From Solirubrobacter deserti (GTDB lineage: Bacteria; Actinomycetota; Thermoleophilia; Solirubrobacterales; Solirubrobacteraceae), in assembly GCF_003344625.1 (NCBI RefSeq), contig NZ_QPKJ02000006.1, forward strand, positions 372,001 to 436,000: 64,000 bases of DNA, written 5' to 3'. Below, one piece after another: positions 61,316 to 64,000 of the stretch. Position numbers and translations under genes: made by a program. How positions within the stretch are numbered: the stretch's first letter is position 1; the number at the start of each line of letters is the position of its first letter. The notes beneath the pieces are model-generated. The model was not told the DNA's origin. It did no database searches and was given only the letters and a program-made list of their open reading frames with translations.

Positions 61316-61804
61316 ATGCCTCGTGACCCCTACCGCGTGCTGGGTGTCCCCTCGACCGCCTCGTCGGAGGAGCTGCACGACGCCTACCGGCGGCTCGTCA
61401 AGCTTCACCACCCCGACCGCAACGGCGGCTCGGAGGAGTCCGCACGGCGCTTCGCGGAGGTCCAGGAGGCCTACGAGGCGGTGCGGTCACGCCCCCGCGC
61501 GGCGCGCCCCCAGCAGCGGGCGGCGGACGCGGCCGACGCGGTCAAGGAGCGGATGGTCAAGCTCGAACGCGAGCTCCGGGAGGCCCAGGCGGCGCGCGAG
61601 CGCGCCCGGCAGGCGGCGCGCGACGCCGTCCGCGACGGCGAGCCCGAGCCGCGCGTGGCGGAGACCGACGACAGCATCGCCAAGATCCTCGGCGACCTGC
61701 GGGACGAGGTGTCCGGCAAGGTCGCCCAAGGGCTCCGGCACCCGGCCGTCAAGCGCGTCGGCGACCTGATCGACGACGCGATCTCGCGCGTGGACCGGCG
61801 CTGA
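61316..61804 (+). CDS. J-domain (DnaJ-like) co-chaperone
   Basis: 162 aa. An N-terminal J domain occupies residues ~4-65 with the HPD motif in VKLHHPDRNGGSEES, so it should stimulate a DnaK ATPase. There is no G/F-rich or zinc-finger region. Instead the C-terminal part is a charged coiled coil (RMVKLERELREAQAARERARQAARDAV) and an amphipathic end (IAKILGDLRDEVSGKVAQGLRHPAVKRVGDLID). This is a type III J protein whose client is unknown. Confidence 0.88.
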   Translation: MPRDPYRVLGVPSTASSEELHDAYRRLVKLHHPDRNGGSEESARRFAEVQEAYEAVRSRPRAARPQQRAADAADAVKERMVKLERELREAQAARERARQAARDAVRDGEPEPRVAETDDSIAKILGDLRDEVSGKVAQGLRHPAVKRVGDLIDDAISRVDRR

Positions 61805-61813
61805 CGCCGGCCC

Positions 61814-63790
61814 TCAGCGCCGGTTGCGGATCGTCATCGTGGTTGTCGTCGTACTGCCCGCCTGACCCGGCACGCTGGCCTTCGCGGTCAGCGTGAGCTT
61901 GACCGAGCGCACGCCCTTGAGCGCCTTGCGCGCCTTCGGCGTGAGCTTGAGCGTCGCCCGGCGAGTGCCGGTGACGGTCCGGCTGGCGACGGTCCGGGAG
62001 CGCAGCTTGAGCTTGCGCGCCGTCTTCGCGTCCACCGTGAGCGTCAGGCGCGTGCGGCACTTCGGCTTGGTGCACGTGACGTCCACGGTCACGCCGCGGC
62101 GCAGCAGCGTCTTGAGCTGCGGGCGCCGCGCCGAGACACGCAGCCACGGCGCGGGAATCCCGTCCAACACCGGCGGCTCGACGCGCGGAACCGGGACCGG
62201 CGTGACCGACCGGCGCAGCGTGACCGAGTCGTCCCCGTCGTCGGTGACGCGCAGGCCGAAGCTCGCGGCCAGGTGGCCAGCGTCGTCCCATCCAAAGGAG
62301 GGGCCGTCGTCGTATTCCCCGTCGCCGTCGGCATCCCACGCCGTGCCGAGGCAGCATCGGTCGCCGGCGTCCGCATCGCTGCCACCGCCACCGATCGCCG
62401 TGCGCCGGTACGCCGCCTGGAGCGGGTTCGCGACGTCGCCGGTCTGCATCGTCGCGTCGGGCCCGAGGTTCCCCGGGACGAACGGCACCTGGGTCGTGCT
62501 CACGGCCGTGCGGCCGCGGGCGTCCGTGGCGCGCAGCGCGAGGGTCGCCGGCCCGTCGAACCGCCGCCAGACCGAATAGGCGTTCGGCGGCGCGTCGTCG
62601 AACGCTCCGTCGGCGTCCAGGTCGGCGGCCCAGTCGGCGCCCGTCGGCCCGCTGCCCGCGAACTGGAGCAAAGTGGCCGCGGACGGACGGGCCGGCGAGA
62701 CGGCCATCCAGTGCGCCCGCGGCACGGCGATGTCGGCGGCGTCCCGCGCGGAGACGCTTGTGACCGGCTCGGCAGGAGCACCGTTCCGGCGCACGCGCAC
62801 CTCGTAGGTGCCCGGGGTCAGGTACGTGAAGGTGATCTGCTCGCCCGTTCCGTCGTCGAACTCGCCGTCGCCGTCCGCGTCCCACTGGGCGTCGTACCGG
62901 CCCGAGGACTTCAGCGTCACCGGCTTGCCGACTTCGACCACGCGCGAGCGGTCCTGCGGGAACCGGCTCGAGGTGCGCGTCGTCGCCGTGGCGCCGCTGT
63001 CATCGGTCACGCGGACACCAGAGAGGTCGACGTTCGGCACCCGCGCGTCGCGGCCGCGGTCGGTCTCGTAGGTGCCGTCACCGTCGAAGTCGTACTCGTA
63101 GCGGACGATCTCCCCGTCGGGATCGAGCGCCTCGAGACTCCACCCTCCGGGACCGCACAGGGCCTGATCGAGGTCCACGGTGGGAGCGAGGTTGCCGGCG
63201 TGCACGTCGAGCGTCGTCGTCGCGACCGCCGTGGCGCCTGCGTCGTCGGTGAACCGCGCGCGGATCACGCGCTCGCCGGCGGTCGCGAACATCGCCGTGC
63301 CGGTCGTTCCCGTGGTCTCGAACGTGCCGTCGCCGTCCAGGTCCAGCGCGGTCTGCACGGTGCGCCCGTCCGGGTCGCTCCCCGTGGCGGTGACCTTGAC
63401 CGGCGCCCCGGCGCGAGCCGAGTAGGGCGTGGCACTGACCGTGCCCGTCGGCGTGCCGTTCCAGCCGTGCACGGTGAACGTGCGGCTGTCGGTCAGCAGC
63501 CCCAGCGGTGTGACCGCCTGGGCGCGCACCGTTCGCTCACCGGCGGGGAACGTGGCGGTCACCCGCTTGCCGGTCGCGTCGTCGAACTCGCCGTCACCGT
63601 CCAGGTCCCAGGCGTAGCCGTCGGCGCCCGCCCCGCCGGTCAGCTCGACCTCGGACCCTGCGCGCGGGGAGGCGGGAGACATGCCGATGCTGATCGCGAC
63701 AGACTCCGGGACGACGCTGCACGCGGACGCGACTTCAGGCGCGAGCAACGCAGCGCCGAACACGCCGGTTGCGACCAATCGGGAGACCAT
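61814..63790 (-). CDS. Secreted PKD/Ig-like repeat protein with DxDGDGxF calcium-type loops
   Basis: 658 aa from the ATG at 63790. A GTG at 63808 would add six residues. Signal peptide VSRLVATGVFGAALLAPEVASA, then five or more beta-sandwich repeats of the PKD type. Each has a WDLDGDGEFDD-like loop (YAWDLDGDGEFDDATG; LDLDGDGTFETTG; YDFDGDGTYETD; WDADGDGEFDDGTG; WDADGDGEYDDG). A basic C-terminal domain (VDVTCTKPKCRTRLTLTVDAKTARKLKLRS) resembles other secreted proteins of this group. Probably a surface adhesion or scaffold protein. A TACGTT box 7 bases before the ATG suggests a leaderless transcript. Confidence 0.85.
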   Translation of the reverse strand: MVSRLVATGVFGAALLAPEVASACSVVPESVAISIGMSPASPRAGSEVELTGGAGADGYAWDLDGDGEFDDATGKRVTATFPAGERTVRAQAVTPLGLLTDSRTFTVHGWNGTPTGTVSATPYSARAGAPVKVTATGSDPDGRTVQTALDLDGDGTFETTGTTGTAMFATAGERVIRARFTDDAGATAVATTTLDVHAGNLAPTVDLDQALCGPGGWSLEALDPDGEIVRYEYDFDGDGTYETDRGRDARVPNVDLSGVRVTDDSGATATTRTSSRFPQDRSRVVEVGKPVTLKSSGRYDAQWDADGDGEFDDGTGEQITFTYLTPGTYEVRVRRNGAPAEPVTSVSARDAADIAVPRAHWMAVSPARPSAATLLQFAGSGPTGADWAADLDADGAFDDAPPNAYSVWRRFDGPATLALRATDARGRTAVSTTQVPFVPGNLGPDATMQTGDVANPLQAAYRRTAIGGGGSDADAGDRCCLGTAWDADGDGEYDDGPSFGWDDAGHLAASFGLRVTDDGDDSVTLRRSVTPVPVPRVEPPVLDGIPAPWLRVSARRPQLKTLLRRGVTVDVTCTKPKCRTRLTLTVDAKTARKLKLRSRTVASRTVTGTRRATLKLTPKARKALKGVRSVKLTLTAKASVPGQAGSTTTTTMTIRNRR

Positions 63791-63797
63791 GCCCGTA

Positions 63798-63803
63798 AAC
63801 GTA
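63798..63803 (-). promoter_or_regulatory. Leaderless -10 box of the PKD-like gene
   Basis: Minus-strand TACGTT is followed by seven bases and the ATG at 63790. There is no ribosome site, supporting initiation at a leaderless ATG. Confidence 0.45.
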
Positions 63804-63845
63804 GCCACGGACGAACCCGCGACTACCCAAATCCTCGTCCACTGG

Positions 63846-64000
63846 TCAATCGAGTAGCTCGGCGGCTTCCAGCCAGGCGGCCTCGAGCTCCTCGCGCTCG
63901 GACTGCACGGTCGCCAGCTCGTCCTGAAGCTCGCGCAGCCGGGCGAAGTCGGTGGCCGCGGCCGCCATCGCGGCGTGCAGCTCCTCCTCGCGCGTGCCGG
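63846..64000 (-). CDS. C-terminal end of an ABC-F family ATPase (partial)
   Basis: The frame enters from the right window edge and stops with TGA at 63848-63846. The visible ~50 residues (EEELHAAMAAAATDFARLRELQDELATVQSEREELEAAWLEAAELLD) form the coiled-coil tail typical of Uup/EttA-like ABC-F proteins, which act on ribosomes or nucleic acids. The ATPase domains are outside the window, so the assignment rests on this tail alone. Confidence 0.6.
   Translation of the reverse strand, partial: GTREEELHAAMAAAATDFARLRELQDELATVQSEREELEAAWLEAAELLD

Overview
The window is a continuous, gene-dense piece of chromosome from a very GC-rich actinobacterium. Family content and gene style point towards Thermoleophilia/Solirubrobacterales. 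The signs are: type VII secretion, DUF559/AbiEi-like proteins, FIST/GGDEF/EAL remnants, very frequent 4-bp start/stop overlaps, GTG and TTG starts, and many -10-like TANNNT boxes only 6-9 bases before start codons (leaderless transcripts). No rRNA, tRNA, CRISPR, insertion sequence or phage was seen. The lineage is an inference from style, not from a marker gene.

Region 1 (1-15 kb) looks like a glycan-utilisation block. It holds the end of a secreted DUF1080-like protein, an eight-gene minus-strand operon (DeoR regulator, GH4 glycosidase, PfkB kinase, sugar ABC lipoprotein, two permeases, ATPase, DHFR-like reductase; 10704 to 3116), a secreted small protein, and a very large secreted PIG-L deacetylase with a carbohydrate-binding module. 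The two large secreted proteins share a C-terminal domain. A DUF559 gene and an AadA-type nucleotidyltransferase sit between them.

Region 2 (15-24 kb) is a type VII secretion locus: an EccD-type ubiquitin domain fused to a MinD-like ATPase, a three-ATPase EccC, a WXG100 protein, and a separate minus-strand operon. That operon encodes an EspC-like protein, a WxG-headed coiled-coil substrate with a glycine-rich hydrophobic C-terminus, a DcrB/LpqN-fold protein, a possible EspG-like protein and a membrane protein. Region 3 (24-28 kb) is succinate dehydrogenase sdhCAB plus a small gene and two RNA stem-loops.

Region 4 (28-49 kb) is mixed housekeeping and accessory content: membrane and secreted unknowns, an MFS transporter, an ECF sigma factor with a membrane partner, a formylglycine-generating enzyme beside a Tat-exported sulfatase broken by three one-base frameshifts, a CitE-like lyase, an Fpg-type glycosylase, a FIST-EAL remnant, a glycosyltransferase, a cupredoxin, methyltransferases, a small gene under a LexA-like box followed by a Ski2-like helicase, a Vgb-like propeller, a FUSC transporter, and a multidomain peptidoglycan hydrolase.

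Region 5 (49-54 kb) is a glutamylation-type amine catabolism operon: glutamine-synthetase-like ligase, GntR regulator, APC permease, PuuD-like hydrolase and SDR. Region 6 (54-64 kb) contains an ankyrin protein, an RTX-like secreted protein, a VOC protein, an RsbQ-like hydrolase coupled to a PAS-GAF-GGDEF-EAL protein (probably the most unusual signalling pair here), a tandem-repeat secreted protein, a J-domain protein, a PKD-like secreted protein, and the end of an ABC-F ATPase gene.
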